Shown here: piece after piece, positions 34,324-42,815 of the stretch
Layout: every line of letters starts with the position of its first letter
How positions within the stretch are numbered: the first letter of the stretch is position 1
The notes under the pieces: model-generated
Told to the model about the DNA's origin: nothing
Databases searched by the model: none
Seen by the model: only the letters and a program-made list of their open reading frames with translations
Made by a program: the position numbers and the translations under genes
NCBI RefSeq assembly: GCF_036345995.1
Contig: NZ_CP107796.1
Location: 6,448,001-6,512,000, forward strand
Direction of reading: 5' to 3'
Source: Streptomyces sp. NBC_00557
Lineage (GTDB): Bacteria > Actinomycetota > Actinomycetes > Streptomycetales > Streptomycetaceae
Length of the DNA: 64,000 nt

Positions 34324-36909
34324 GTGCCGGAACTCGTACTGGAATCAAACGGACGGACCTGGACGCTGGACCCGTCCAGGCCCTACACCCTCGGCCGCGA
34401 TCCGCAGGGTGACATCGTCTTCGAGGACGCCAGGGTGTCCTGGCGGCACGCCACGGTCAGCTTCAACGGCCGCAGTTGGGTCATCGAGGACCATGGCAGC
34501 ACCAACGGCACGTTCGTGCAGGGCCGGCGGATCCAGCAGATGGAGATCGGGCCGGGCGCCTCGCTGCATCTCGGCAACGCGACCGACGGACCGCGGCTGA
34601 ATCTGACCGGGGCCGCGGCCCGCCACCCGCAGCCGGCGCCGTACGCCGCACAGGGGGCCGCAGGCCAGGCGGCCGGCGCACCGGGCTGGGCCCAGCAGGC
34701 CGCCGCTCCACAGCAGGCGGCCCCGCAGCAGGCCGTACCACACCAGGCGCCCGCGCAGCCGCAGGCCCAGCAGCCGGGCTGGCAGCAGCAGGCGCCCGCG
34801 TTCCCGCAGCAGGCGGGGCCCGGCGACCAGTACGCGCAGAAGACACCCGGTGGTGGCGCGGGGGCGCCGCCGGTCTACGGCGACCGCAGCCCGACCACCT
34901 TCCACCAGTTCTCCATCGGCCGCGTGATGCGCATCGGCCGTGCCCTGGAGAACGACCTGGTCGTCTCCGACCTGCAGGTCTCGCGGCACCACGCCGAGTT
35001 CCACGCCACGCCCGACGGCCGGCTGGAGATCCGCGACCTCGGCTCGCACAACGGCACCTACGTCAACGGCCAGCCGATCCCCAAGGGCGGCTCGGTGCAG
35101 CTGGGCCCGGCCGACATCGTCGGCGTCGGCCACTCCGCCTTCCGGATCGTCGGCGACCGGCTCGAGGAGTTCGTCGACACCGGTGAGGTCTCCTTCTCCG
35201 CGCGCCATCTGACCGTCACGGTCGACGGCGGCAAGCAGATCCTGAAGGACGTCTCCTTCGGCGTCCCGGAGAAGTCCCTGATCGCGGTCATCGGCCCGTC
35301 CGGCTCCGGCAAGTCCACTCTGCTGAAGGCGCTCACCGGCTACCGGCCCGCCAACCAGGGCGAGGTGCTGTACGACAATCGCAACCTGTACAAGCAGTTC
35401 GCCGAGCTGCGCCAGCGCATCGGTCTGGTCCCGCAGGACGACATCCTGCACAAGGAGCTGAGCGTCAAGAAGGCCCTGAAGTACGCGGCCAAGCTGCGCT
35501 TCCCGGCCGACACCACCGCCGCCGAGCGCGACGCGCGCATCGACGAGGTGCTGCGCGAGCTCAAGCTGGACATCCACAAGGACAAGAAGGTCACCTCCCT
35601 GTCCGGCGGCCAGCGCAAGCGCGTCTCGGTGGCCCTCGAGCTGCTCACCAAGCCGTCGCTGATCTTCCTGGACGAGCCGACCTCGGGTCTCGACCCGGGC
35701 ATGGACCGCGATGTCATGCAGCTGCTGCGCGGCCTCGCCGACGACGGCCGTACGGTGCTCGTGGTCACCCACTCGGTGGCCGAGCTGGCGCTGTGCGACA
35801 AGCTGCTGGTGATGGCGCCGGGCGGAGCCGTCGCCTACTTCGGCCCGCCGGAGGAGGCGCTGAACTTCTTCGGCTACGACAGCTGGGCCGACGTCTTCTC
35901 CGCCTTCGAGAACTACCGCGACTACGACTGGGCGGGCCGCTGGAAGGGCTCGCAGCACTACCAGATGTACGCCGCGGACGTGGACGCGGTGGCCCCGCAG
36001 TCCGTACCGATGCCTCCGCCGCAGGCCATGAAGCCGCCCAAGCCGCAGTCCTGGGGTTCGCAGCTGATGACCCTGATCCGGCGCTATGTGTCGGTCATCG
36101 TCTCCGACAAGGGCTTCCTCGCGCTGACGGTGATCCTCCCGGCGGTGCTCGGCTCGGTCAGCCTGCTGATCGACCACAACCGCGGCCTGCTGGTCAACGA
36201 GGCGATCAACCCCAGGACCGGCCAGCACATCCCCAACGGCACGGCCACCACCGTGCTGCTGATCCTCGCCGTCGGCGCGTGTTTCGCGGGCGCCGCGAAC
36301 TCGGTCCGTGAGCTGATCAAGGAACGGGTGATCTACGAGCGGGAGCGCGCGACCGGCCTGTCCCGGTCGGCGTATCTGATGTCCAAGGTGGTCGTGCTCG
36401 GCGTCGTCACGGTGCTCCAGGGCCTGATGGTCGGCGTGATCGGCTTCTCGCCCCGCGAGATCCCGGACCAGGGGCTCGTCCTCGGCGGCAACACCCTCCT
36501 CGAGCTGTGCCTGCCGGTCATGGCGCTCGGCTTCACCTCGATGATGGTCGGCCTGGTGATCTCCTCGCTGGTGAAGACCGCGGAGAAGACCATGCCGCTG
36601 CTGGTGATGTTCGCGATCATCCAGGTCGTCTTCACCGGCTGCCTGTTCACCCTGCACGGCACGCTCGGGGTCAACGAGTTCTCGTACCTGATGCCGTCGC
36701 GCTGGGCGGTGGCCGCCGCCGGCGCCACGCTCGACTTCAACAACATCGCCCCGAACACCGACGACCCGGGCAGCACCGACCCGCTGTGGAACCACACCGC
36801 CGGGGCCTGGGGCCTGGACATGGTCGCGCTGATCGCGCTCGGCGTGGTCTGCGGCTTCCTCGTGGCCCGATTCCTGCGGCGCCACGAGCCGGAGGTCATG
36901 CGCAAGTAG
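34324..36909 (+). CDS. ABC exporter with two FHA domains
   Basis: An 861-residue fused protein. FHA domain 1 (residues about 1-85; LGRDPQGDIVFEDARVSWRH) is followed by a Gln/Ala/Pro-rich linker (about 95-180) and FHA domain 2 (about 195-275; IGRALENDLVVSDLQVSRHH). The ATPase has Walker A GPSGSGKST near 324, signature LSGGQRKR near 426 and Walker B LIFLDEPTSGLD near 446. Six membrane helices of the ABC-2 type occupy about 590-855. FHA domains bind phosphothreonine, so control by a Ser/Thr kinase is inferred. The GTG at 34324 is preferred; GTG 34312 is possible. The substrate is unknown. Confidence 0.93.
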   Translation: MPELVLESNGRTWTLDPSRPYTLGRDPQGDIVFEDARVSWRHATVSFNGRSWVIEDHGSTNGTFVQGRRIQQMEIGPGASLHLGNATDGPRLNLTGAAARHPQPAPYAAQGAAGQAAGAPGWAQQAAAPQQAAPQQAVPHQAPAQPQAQQPGWQQQAPAFPQQAGPGDQYAQKTPGGGAGAPPVYGDRSPTTFHQFSIGRVMRIGRALENDLVVSDLQVSRHHAEFHATPDGRLEIRDLGSHNGTYVNGQPIPKGGSVQLGPADIVGVGHSAFRIVGDRLEEFVDTGEVSFSARHLTVTVDGGKQILKDVSFGVPEKSLIAVIGPSGSGKSTLLKALTGYRPANQGEVLYDNRNLYKQFAELRQRIGLVPQDDILHKELSVKKALKYAAKLRFPADTTAAERDARIDEVLRELKLDIHKDKKVTSLSGGQRKRVSVALELLTKPSLIFLDEPTSGLDPGMDRDVMQLLRGLADDGRTVLVVTHSVAELALCDKLLVMAPGGAVAYFGPPEEALNFFGYDSWADVFSAFENYRDYDWAGRWKGSQHYQMYAADVDAVAPQSVPMPPPQAMKPPKPQSWGSQLMTLIRRYVSVIVSDKGFLALTVILPAVLGSVSLLIDHNRGLLVNEAINPRTGQHIPNGTATTVLLILAVGACFAGAANSVRELIKERVIYERERATGLSRSAYLMSKVVVLGVVTVLQGLMVGVIGFSPREIPDQGLVLGGNTLLELCLPVMALGFTSMMVGLVISSLVKTAEKTMPLLVMFAIIQVVFTGCLFTLHGTLGVNEFSYLMPSRWAVAAAGATLDFNNIAPNTDDPGSTDPLWNHTAGAWGLDMVALIALGVVCGFLVARFLRRHEPEVMRK

Positions 36910-36925
36910 CCGGGCGTACGACAAG

Positions 36926-36958
36926 AAGGGCGGCACCCCGTGCTGGGGTGCCGCCCTT
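36926..36958 (+). terminator. Terminator after the FHA-ABC gene
   Basis: AAGGGCGGCACCCC and GGGGTGCCGCCCTT form perfect 14-base arms around a 5-base loop. It is placed between two convergent genes, so it can serve both. Confidence 0.85.
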
Positions 36959-36990
36959 CGGCGTCACGTGTCAGAGGTCCGCGCCAGCCC

Positions 36991-37758
36991 TCAGTACGCG
37001 CTGTTGACGTTGTCCATGGAGCCGTAGCGGTGCGCCGCGTAGTTGCAGGCGGCCGTGATGTTGGCGACCGGGTCGTAGATGTTCCAGGAGGTGCCGGCCA
37101 CGTGGTAGGCACGGAACGTCGGGTCGATGACCTGCAGCAGACCCTTGGACGGAATGCCGTTCTGGGCGTTGATGTCCCAGTTGTTGATGGCGTTGGGGTT
37201 GCCCGAGGACTCGCGCATCACGTTGCGGTAGATGCCGTTGTAGCTGCCGGGGATGCCCTTGGCGCGCATGATGTCCAGCGAGTGCCGGATCCAGCCGTCG
37301 AGGTTGTTCGCGTACGTCTTGGCGGACACCAGCTCCATCTGCGGGCGCTCGGCGGAGCGGCTCGCGGCCTCCTTGGCGGCTCGGTCCTGCGCGGCCTTCC
37401 TGGCGGCGGCGTCGGCGGCGGCCTTCTTCGCGGCGGCCTCGGCGCGCTGCTTGGCGGCGGCGGCGTCGGCGGCCTTCTTCTGCGCGGCGAACGCGTCGAG
37501 CTTGACCGTCTGGGGAGCGAGCTGGTCGGTGACCGTGCCCTTGACGTTCTTCAGCTGGGCGTCGGCGGCGACCTGGGCGTCGGCGGCGACCTGGGCGGTG
37601 TCGGCGGCGGAGGCGCCGGTGGTGACGGTGCCGGAGTTGCCGGGGACGGCCGAGAGGGCGATGGCGGCGGTGCCGAGCGCGGCGACGCCGGCGACGGCGA
37701 TCTGGCGCTGCTTGGTCAGGACCAGACTATGAGCACGATTGAGGATGTTCTTGGGCAT
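36991..37758 (-). CDS. Secreted transglycosylase with SLT domain
   Basis: A 255-residue exported protein. The N-terminus is basic (MPKNILNRAHSLVLTKQRQ) followed by a hydrophobic segment (IAVAGVAALGTAAIALSAV), a probable signal. A Lys/Ala-rich coiled coil (about 80-145) precedes the SLT domain (about 160-255). The likely catalytic Glu lies in RESSGNPNAINNWD and the fold motif in SKGLLQVIDPTFRAYH. Such enzymes cleave peptidoglycan glycan strands, for example at spore germination or cell-wall remodelling. The ATG at 37758 is preceded by a structured leader of about 130 bases. Confidence 0.9.
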   Translation of the reverse strand: MPKNILNRAHSLVLTKQRQIAVAGVAALGTAAIALSAVPGNSGTVTTGASAADTAQVAADAQVAADAQLKNVKGTVTDQLAPQTVKLDAFAAQKKAADAAAAKQRAEAAAKKAAADAAARKAAQDRAAKEAASRSAERPQMELVSAKTYANNLDGWIRHSLDIMRAKGIPGSYNGIYRNVMRESSGNPNAINNWDINAQNGIPSKGLLQVIDPTFRAYHVAGTSWNIYDPVANITAACNYAAHRYGSMDNVNSAY

Positions 37759-37890
37759 GGCTGATGGACCTCTTCGTTGGCGCGGAGGTCGCTCCTGCGT
37801 CCGCCGGGGGAATCGGCTCCTCCCACACGAACGCCGCGGGCCGGTAACCCACGGCGTTGAGCGACGGGAGCAATTCTTAGCTGGCGCAAA
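37759..37890 (-). promoter_or_regulatory. Structured 5' leader of the SLT gene, possible riboswitch-like element
   Basis: An outer stem GTCGCTC/GAGCGAC (37788-37794 with 37859-37865) encloses a hairpin with arms AACGCCG/CGGCGTT (37830-37836 and 37852-37858), which extends with a GGG/CCC pair to about 10 base pairs. The rest of the enclosed region is GC-rich with a run of Gs. Cell-wall hydrolase genes in Streptomyces are known to carry c-di-AMP riboswitches in this position, but the conserved ydaO motifs are not evident here, so the class is open. Confidence 0.5.
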
Positions 37891-37945
37891 AAGTCCAGGC
37901 AAAGGTGTGACGTACGATCCGGCATAGTGGACCCGGGAAGGGCAA

Positions 37946-37975
37946 AACGGGACAGACGCGACCGTCTGTCCCGTT
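37946..37975 (-). terminator. Rho-independent terminator after queA
   Basis: AACGGGACAGACG and CGTCTGTCCCGTT form 13-base arms around CGAC. On the minus strand the hairpin is followed by TTTTGCCC, a T-run rare in this genome. It closes the queA transcript, whose stop is at 38060, before the SLT gene leader. Confidence 0.85.
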
Positions 37976-38059
37976 CATCTGGGGATGGTTTATCTCCTAT
38001 GCCTGTTCGTACGTGATGTGGACCCTATGCGCGGGCTCACATTCCCAGAGGTAATGAAC

Positions 38060-39202
38060 TCACCAAGTGTTGCCATCGCAATGCTCTGAGTGAGGGCTCT
38101 CCTCCGGCAGGATGAGATGCACGTCGCCGAACTCGTGCCACAGATAGCGCCCCCGGACGGCCTCCTCGTACGCGCGGTCGACCGCGGCCCGCCCCGCGAC
38201 CGCCTCCAGCATCAGCAGATGCGAGGCCTCCGGCTCGTGCAGCCCGGTCAGCAGCCCGTCCACCACCCGCACCCCGCGCTCCGGCGTCACGACCAGATCC
38301 GTCCAGCCGGCGGCCCCCCGCACCCTCCCGTCCGGCCCGGTCGCCGACTCCACCGCGCGCACGGCCGTCGTACCGACCGCGATCACCCGGCCGGCCCAGG
38401 ACGCGCCGTGCCCCGACTGCTGCGCCTTCACCGCGTTGATCAGCCGCGCGGACGCCTCCGGCACCGCGAACCGCTCCGGATACGGCGGCTCGTGCGCCTC
38501 CGCCGACGCCACGCCCGTGTGCAGGGTGACCGGGGCGAACAGGACCCCCCGGCTCACCAGCTCCGTCACCAGACGCGTGGTGAAGGGCCGCGCCGCGCTC
38601 GGCATCTCCGCACTGCCCGACCCGTCCGCCGACGGCAGCGCGAACACCGTCTGGTACACCGACAGCGGCTGATCCCGCTCCGTGTACGCGTAGCGGATGG
38701 GCCGCCCGTGCGCGCGCAGCAGCCCGAGGACGTCACCATCCGGCCGGGCCCACCACAGCCGCTCCCCGCGCGGGCTCACGGGCTCCTCCAGCACCAGCCG
38801 GCCGGCCCCGGGCAGCTTCACCTCCGTACCCGTACGCGTGCCCGCACGCGCGCGCGTGGTACCCCGTCCGTCCGGTTCCCGCAGCTCGACCGCCCACCGG
38901 CCGTCGTCGCCGCGCGTGGAGAAATGCACCACCACGCGCGCGTGCCCGATCCGCCCGTCCACCGCCGCGGCCAGCGTGGGCGAGGTGTTCACCACCAGCA
39001 GGTCCCCGGCCCGCAGCAGCGGCGGCAGCTCACCGAACGCGTGATGCGTCACCTCCTCACCGCGCGACACCAGCAGCCGTACGGCGTCCCGGTCCAGCCC
39101 CGGCCCCCGCTGCTCGGCGGGCACGCGCGCGGACAGCCCCTCCGGCACCTTCCCCCACGTCCGCCTCCGCGCGAGCGGAGGGACCCCCGTGCCCCTGCTC
39201 AC
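38060..39202 (-). CDS. queA: QueA-like S-adenosylmethionine:tRNA ribosyltransferase-isomerase
   Basis: A 380-residue protein starting from a GTG that overlaps the stop of the upstream SDR gene (GTGA). Family features are visible: LVVNTSPTLAAAVDGRIG near residue 70, YAYTERDQPLSVYQTVFA near 170 (the RDP.YQT.YA-type motif is altered), and LVTELVSRGVLFAPVTLHTGVA near 210. QueA transfers the ribosyl part of SAM to preQ1-modified tRNA in queuosine synthesis. No other queuosine gene is in this window, and the sequence departs from QueA at places, so another substrate is possible. Confidence 0.85.
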   Translation of the reverse strand: MSRGTGVPPLARRRTWGKVPEGLSARVPAEQRGPGLDRDAVRLLVSRGEEVTHHAFGELPPLLRAGDLLVVNTSPTLAAAVDGRIGHARVVVHFSTRGDDGRWAVELREPDGRGTTRARAGTRTGTEVKLPGAGRLVLEEPVSPRGERLWWARPDGDVLGLLRAHGRPIRYAYTERDQPLSVYQTVFALPSADGSGSAEMPSAARPFTTRLVTELVSRGVLFAPVTLHTGVASAEAHEPPYPERFAVPEASARLINAVKAQQSGHGASWAGRVIAVGTTAVRAVESATGPDGRVRGAAGWTDLVVTPERGVRVVDGLLTGLHEPEASHLLMLEAVAGRAAVDRAYEEAVRGRYLWHEFGDVHLILPEESPHSEHCDGNTW

Positions 39203-39894
39203 CGCTTCTCCAGCAGCGCCGGCGCCGTGTACCGCCCGCTGGCCGGCCGCTCGTCCAGCAGCCGCAGGAAGGCCGGTACGACCGTGGCGGGCGCCGGCCG
39301 CGGATCGTCGTCACCGGGCACGGCCGCCGCGTACAGCTCCGTCGCCATGTCCCCGGGATCCACCGCCCACACCCGCAGGCCGGGCTCCTCCACGCCCAGC
39401 ACCGCCGCGAGCTGGTCCAGGGCCGCCTTCGAGGCGCCGTAGCCGCCCCACGTCTCGTACGCCTCGGCCGCCGCGTCCGAGCTGACGGCGATCACCGTCC
39501 CGGCCGGCGACTCCCGCAGCAGCGGCAGCGCCTCACGGACCAGGCCCAGCGCCGCCACCACGTTCACCTCCAGCGCCCGCCGCAGCCCCTCCACCGGCAG
39601 CTCCGCCAGCCGCATCAGCGGCTCGGCGCCCAGCGCGCTCGCGTTGCTGACCAGCAGATCGACACCGCCCAGCTCGCGCGCGGCCGCCACCAGCGCGGCC
39701 CGGTGCCCGGCGTCCGTCACATCACCCGCCAGCGCCTCCACACGCGTGCCGTGCCCCGCCACGCTGTGCGCCGCCTCCTTGAGAGCGCCGGCGCCCCGCG
39801 CGTCCAGCACCAGATCCCAGCCCCGCGCGGCCAGCGCCTCGGCGAGCGCCCGCCCCAGGCCCTTCGAAGCCCCCGTGACGATCCCTACCGGCAT
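39199..39894 (-). CDS. SDR family oxidoreductase, cotranscribed with queA
   Basis: A 231-residue short-chain dehydrogenase. The cofactor motif is TGASKGLG near residue 7, with NAS at SNASALG near 80 and the catalytic Ser/Tyr/Lys in VSSDAAAEAYETWGGYGASK near 150. The C-terminal ~30 residues (ASGRYTAPALLEKR) differ from FabG. Its stop overlaps the queA GTG start. The linkage of an SDR with queA is recurrent in Streptomyces as I recall, but the substrate is unknown. Confidence 0.88.
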   Translation of the reverse strand: MPVGIVTGASKGLGRALAEALAARGWDLVLDARGAGALKEAAHSVAGHGTRVEALAGDVTDAGHRAALVAAARELGGVDLLVSNASALGAEPLMRLAELPVEGLRRALEVNVVAALGLVREALPLLRESPAGTVIAVSSDAAAEAYETWGGYGASKAALDQLAAVLGVEEPGLRVWAVDPGDMATELYAAAVPGDDDPRPAPATVVPAFLRLLDERPASGRYTAPALLEKR

Positions 39895-40122
39895 GACCAC
39901 CGTCCCCTCGTCGCTCACCGCCCCCACCGGGCGATGGGCACAACCTAGGAACGGCGCCGCACCCGCCGCCTCGGGCGCGGGCCGCAAACCGCAGGGGCCC
40001 TTCGGCGTACACCGCCCGCCCGGGGCCCCGGGCCCTAGACCCGCCGCCCTAGGACCAGCGGCCGTGGTCCGGCGGCCAGTGGTCCGATCCGCGGTGTCAC
40101 ACCCCGCCGGTACCGTGAGGAC

Positions 40123-41268
40123 ATGAGTCAAGGCCCCCGGTCCGGCCTGGCAGCGGTGAGTTCCGCGCTGCTGGCCATGAGCAGGCATCTGGAGGTGCGC
40201 GACGTCCTCAAGACGATCGTCGCCTCCGCCCGCGAGCTGCTCGACGCCCAGTACGCCGCCCTCGGCGTCCCCGACGACCACGGCGGCTTCGCCCAGTTCG
40301 TCGTGGACGGCGTCAGCGACGAGCAGTGGCGCGCCATCGGACCGCTCCCGCGCCAGCACGGCATCCTCGCCGCGATGCTGCGCGAGGCGAAGGTCGAGCG
40401 CCTCGCCGACGTGCGCAAGGACCCCCGCTTCGAGGGCTGGCCGGGCGCCCATCCCGACCTGGCGGACTTCCTGGGCCTGCCGATCAAGGACGGCGAGGAG
40501 GTCATCGGGGCGCTGTTCCTCGCCAACAAGCGCTGCCCCAAGCCGGAGGGAAGCTGCGGCTTCACCGAGGAGGACGAGGAACTGCTCGCCATCCTCGCCC
40601 AGCACGCCGCCATCGCCCTGACCAACGCCCGCCTCTACGAACGCAGCCGCGAACTGACCATCGCCGAGGAACGCTCCCGCCTCGCCCACGAACTGCACGA
40701 CGCCGTCAGCCAGAAGCTGTTCTCCCTGCGCCTGACCGCCCAGGCCGCCGTGGCCCTCGTCGACCGCGACCCCGCCCGCGCCAAGGGCGAGCTGCACCAG
40801 GTCGCCGCGCTCGCCGCCGAGGCCGCCGACGAACTGCGCGCCGCCGTCGTGGAGTTGCGCCCCGCCGCACTGGACGAGGACGGCCTGGTCGCCACCTTGC
40901 GCACCCAGACCCAGGTCCTCGACCGGGCCCACAGCGCGCGCGTGACCTTCACCAGCAGCGGCTTCCGCGCCCTGCCCGCCGCCCAGGAGGAGGCCATGCT
41001 CAGGGTCGCCCAGGAGGCTCTGCACAACGCACTGCGCCACTCCGGCGCCGAACACGTCGAGGTGAGCGTCGGGCGGCGCGGCTGCGGAGCCGTGCTCCGC
41101 GTCACCGACGACGGCAGCGGCTTCGACCCCGGCGCGGTCCGCCGCGCCGGACGGCATCTGGGCCTGGTCTCGATGCGGGACCGCGCGAGCGGGGTCGGCG
41201 GCACGCTGACCGTGGAATCGGCGCCCGGCAAGGGCACCACGATCGAGATGGAGGTGCCCGGTGGCTGA
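40123..41268 (+). CDS. GAF-domain sensor histidine kinase (NarL-type pair)
   Basis: A 381-residue kinase without membrane helices, hence cytosolic. A GAF domain (about residues 24-170) includes LDAQYAALGVPDDHGG and LGLPIKDGEEVIGALFLANK. The HisKA_3 region has the phosphoacceptor in HELHDAVSQKLFSLRL (His192) and is followed by an HATPase domain with VAQEALHNALRHSGA and VTDDGSGFDP. GAF sensors bind small ligands, haem or redox groups; the ligand is unknown (no obvious haem-coordinating insertion). The gene overlaps the response regulator by 8 bases. Confidence 0.93.
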   Translation: MSQGPRSGLAAVSSALLAMSRHLEVRDVLKTIVASARELLDAQYAALGVPDDHGGFAQFVVDGVSDEQWRAIGPLPRQHGILAAMLREAKVERLADVRKDPRFEGWPGAHPDLADFLGLPIKDGEEVIGALFLANKRCPKPEGSCGFTEEDEELLAILAQHAAIALTNARLYERSRELTIAEERSRLAHELHDAVSQKLFSLRLTAQAAVALVDRDPARAKGELHQVAALAAEAADELRAAVVELRPAALDEDGLVATLRTQTQVLDRAHSARVTFTSSGFRALPAAQEEAMLRVAQEALHNALRHSGAEHVEVSVGRRGCGAVLRVTDDGSGFDPGAVRRAGRHLGLVSMRDRASGVGGTLTVESAPGKGTTIEMEVPGG

Positions 41269-41902
41269 CGCGATCAGGGTGCTGCTCGTCGACGACCACC
41301 AGGTCGTCCGGCGGGGCCTGCGCACCTTTCTGGAGGTGCAGGACGACATAGAGGTCGTCGGCGAGGCCGCCGACGGTGCCGAGGGAGTCGCCCGCGCCGA
41401 GGAACTGCGGCCGGACGTCGTCCTGATGGACGTCAAGATGCCCGGCATGGACGGCATCGAGGCCCTGCGCCGACTGCGCGAGCTCGACCACCCCGCGCGC
41501 GTGCTCATCGTCACCAGCTTCACCGAGCAGCGCACCGTCGTACCGGCCCTGCGCGCGGGCGCCGCCGGGTACGTCTACAAGGACGTGGACCCCGACGCCC
41601 TCGCCGGGGCCATCCGCTCCGTGCACGCCGGCCACGTCCTGCTGCAGCCCGAGGTCGCCGGCGCCCTGCTCTCCCAGGAGGAGGCCAACTCGGGCCAGGG
41701 CAGAGCCGGTTCGCTCACCGAGCGGGAGCGCGAGGTGCTCGGCCTGATCGCGGACGGCCGCTCCAACCGGGAGATCGCCCGCGCCCTCGTGCTCTCCGAG
41801 AAGACCGTCAAGACGCACGTCTCCAACATCCTCATGAAACTCGACCTCGCCGACCGCACGCAGGCCGCGTTGTGGGCCGTGCGCCACGGCGTGACCGGCT
41901 GA
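41261..41902 (+). CDS. NarL/LuxR-family response regulator
   Basis: A 213-residue two-component regulator starting from a GTG. The receiver domain has acidic pocket DDH (11-13), phospho-Asp57 in LMDVKMPGMDG, and a conserved Thr/Lys pair in IVTSFTE and VYKDVD. The LuxR-type HTH (about 148-210) contains LTEREREVLGLIADGRSNREI and SEKTVKTHVSNIL. Its partner is the overlapping GAF kinase. It lies 171 bases upstream of chpE, but that proximity is not proof of control. Confidence 0.93.
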   Translation: MADAIRVLLVDDHQVVRRGLRTFLEVQDDIEVVGEAADGAEGVARAEELRPDVVLMDVKMPGMDGIEALRRLRELDHPARVLIVTSFTEQRTVVPALRAGAAGYVYKDVDPDALAGAIRSVHAGHVLLQPEVAGALLSQEEANSGQGRAGSLTEREREVLGLIADGRSNREIARALVLSEKTVKTHVSNILMKLDLADRTQAALWAVRHGVTG

Positions 41903-42073
41903 AACGCGCCGTGCGCGCAGGTGCGACCGGCAATACGGAGGGTTCCGCTCCGGACTGAGATTCATACCGTCGTGGGAATGTCACCCGGATGGCGCATCCT
42001 CCGGCGATCTCCGCCGTTCTCCAGTGCGTGCCGCGGCGGACCGCCGCGGTGACCGCCTAGGAGGGGTTGGAAA

Positions 42074-42319
42074 GTGAAGAACCTGAAGAAGGCAGCCGCC
42101 GTGACGATGGTGGCCGGTGGCCTCGTGGCCGCCGGAGCGGGCCTGGCCTCCGCCACGACCGGCAGCTGGGCCTGCGGCGAGGCCCACGGCTCCCCGGGCG
42201 TCGGCTCGGGCAACGTCGTCCAGGTCCCGGTACACGTCCCGGTGAACGCGGTCGGCAACAGCGTGAGCGTCATCGGCGTGCTGAACCCGGCCTTCGGCAA
42301 CCTCGGCCTCAACCACTGA
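42074..42319 (+). CDS. chpE: Chaplin ChpE (cell-surface hydrophobic protein)
   Basis: An 81-residue short chaplin. The GTG start has AGGAGGGG about 8 bases upstream. A signal peptide (residues about 1-27, MKNLKKAAAVTMVAGGLVAA) precedes a chaplin domain (about 39-81): GSPGVGSGNVVQVPVHVPVN, then NSVSVIGVLNPAFGNLGLNH. The two conserved Cys of most chaplins are replaced (VNAVGN and NLGLN), as in ChpE; a single Cys remains earlier in WACGEA. Chaplins assemble into amyloid layers that let aerial hyphae leave the aqueous medium. A terminator follows. Confidence 0.93.
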   Translation: MKNLKKAAAVTMVAGGLVAAGAGLASATTGSWACGEAHGSPGVGSGNVVQVPVHVPVNAVGNSVSVIGVLNPAFGNLGLNH

Positions 42320-42339
42320 GTCCCGGCCGACACCGACCC

Positions 42340-42369
42340 CAGGCCTCCCGGCACCGCCCGGGAGGCCTG
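42340..42369 (+). terminator. Terminator after chpE
   Basis: CAGGCCTCCCGG and CCGGGAGGCCTG form perfect 12-base arms with a 6-base loop, 20 bases after the chpE stop. Confidence 0.8.
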
Positions 42370-42585
42370 TCGCCGTGTCGCCCTCCGGGACGCAGGCCCA
42401 CGGCCCGGCTCCATGCAGGCCGCCGGGCCGGTCGACTCCCAGCGGAGCCGCACCCCGGTATGCCCCGCAGCCCCGCAGGCGGCATGGCCCGGTCAGCGCG
42501 GCCTTTTTTCACGCAGACTCCACAGCCCGGTTTCGGCGCACCCTGTGCCCCCACCCCGCATCCCTCAGGCCGGCACGGCCCTGCT

Positions 42586-42747
42586 CCCCGCAGGCCGCAC
42601 GGCTCGCTCAGCGCATCCCGCGGCCGCGCGGGGGTACGACCCCGCAGGCCGCACGTCTCGCTCAGCACATCCCGCGGTCCGCACGTCGGTACGGCACCGC
42701 AGACCGCATGCCCCGGTCGTCACTCCCCGCGCTCCCCACCCCGGTAT
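42586..42747. repeat. 54-base tandem repeats in the gap after chpE
   Basis: Two clear copies (42586-42639 and 42640-42693) start CCCCGCAGGCCGCACG and share CTCGCTCAGC and CATCCCGCGG. A more diverged third copy follows in register (42694-42747). Weaker relatives occur upstream near 42460-42510. The 496-base gap 42320-42815 has no convincing gene; short frames through the repeats look incidental even though 54 is a multiple of 3. Confidence 0.6.
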
Positions 42748-42815
42748 GGCCCCGCCCGGACGCAGGCGGCCACCACCCGCCGTCGGTACCGGCACCGCGC
42801 GGGCAGCCCAGGCCC

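Noticed and set aside
37759..37890. Calling the SLT leader a c-di-AMP riboswitch
   Set aside because: The conserved ydaO blocks I remember are not visible. Only a generic structured leader is claimed.
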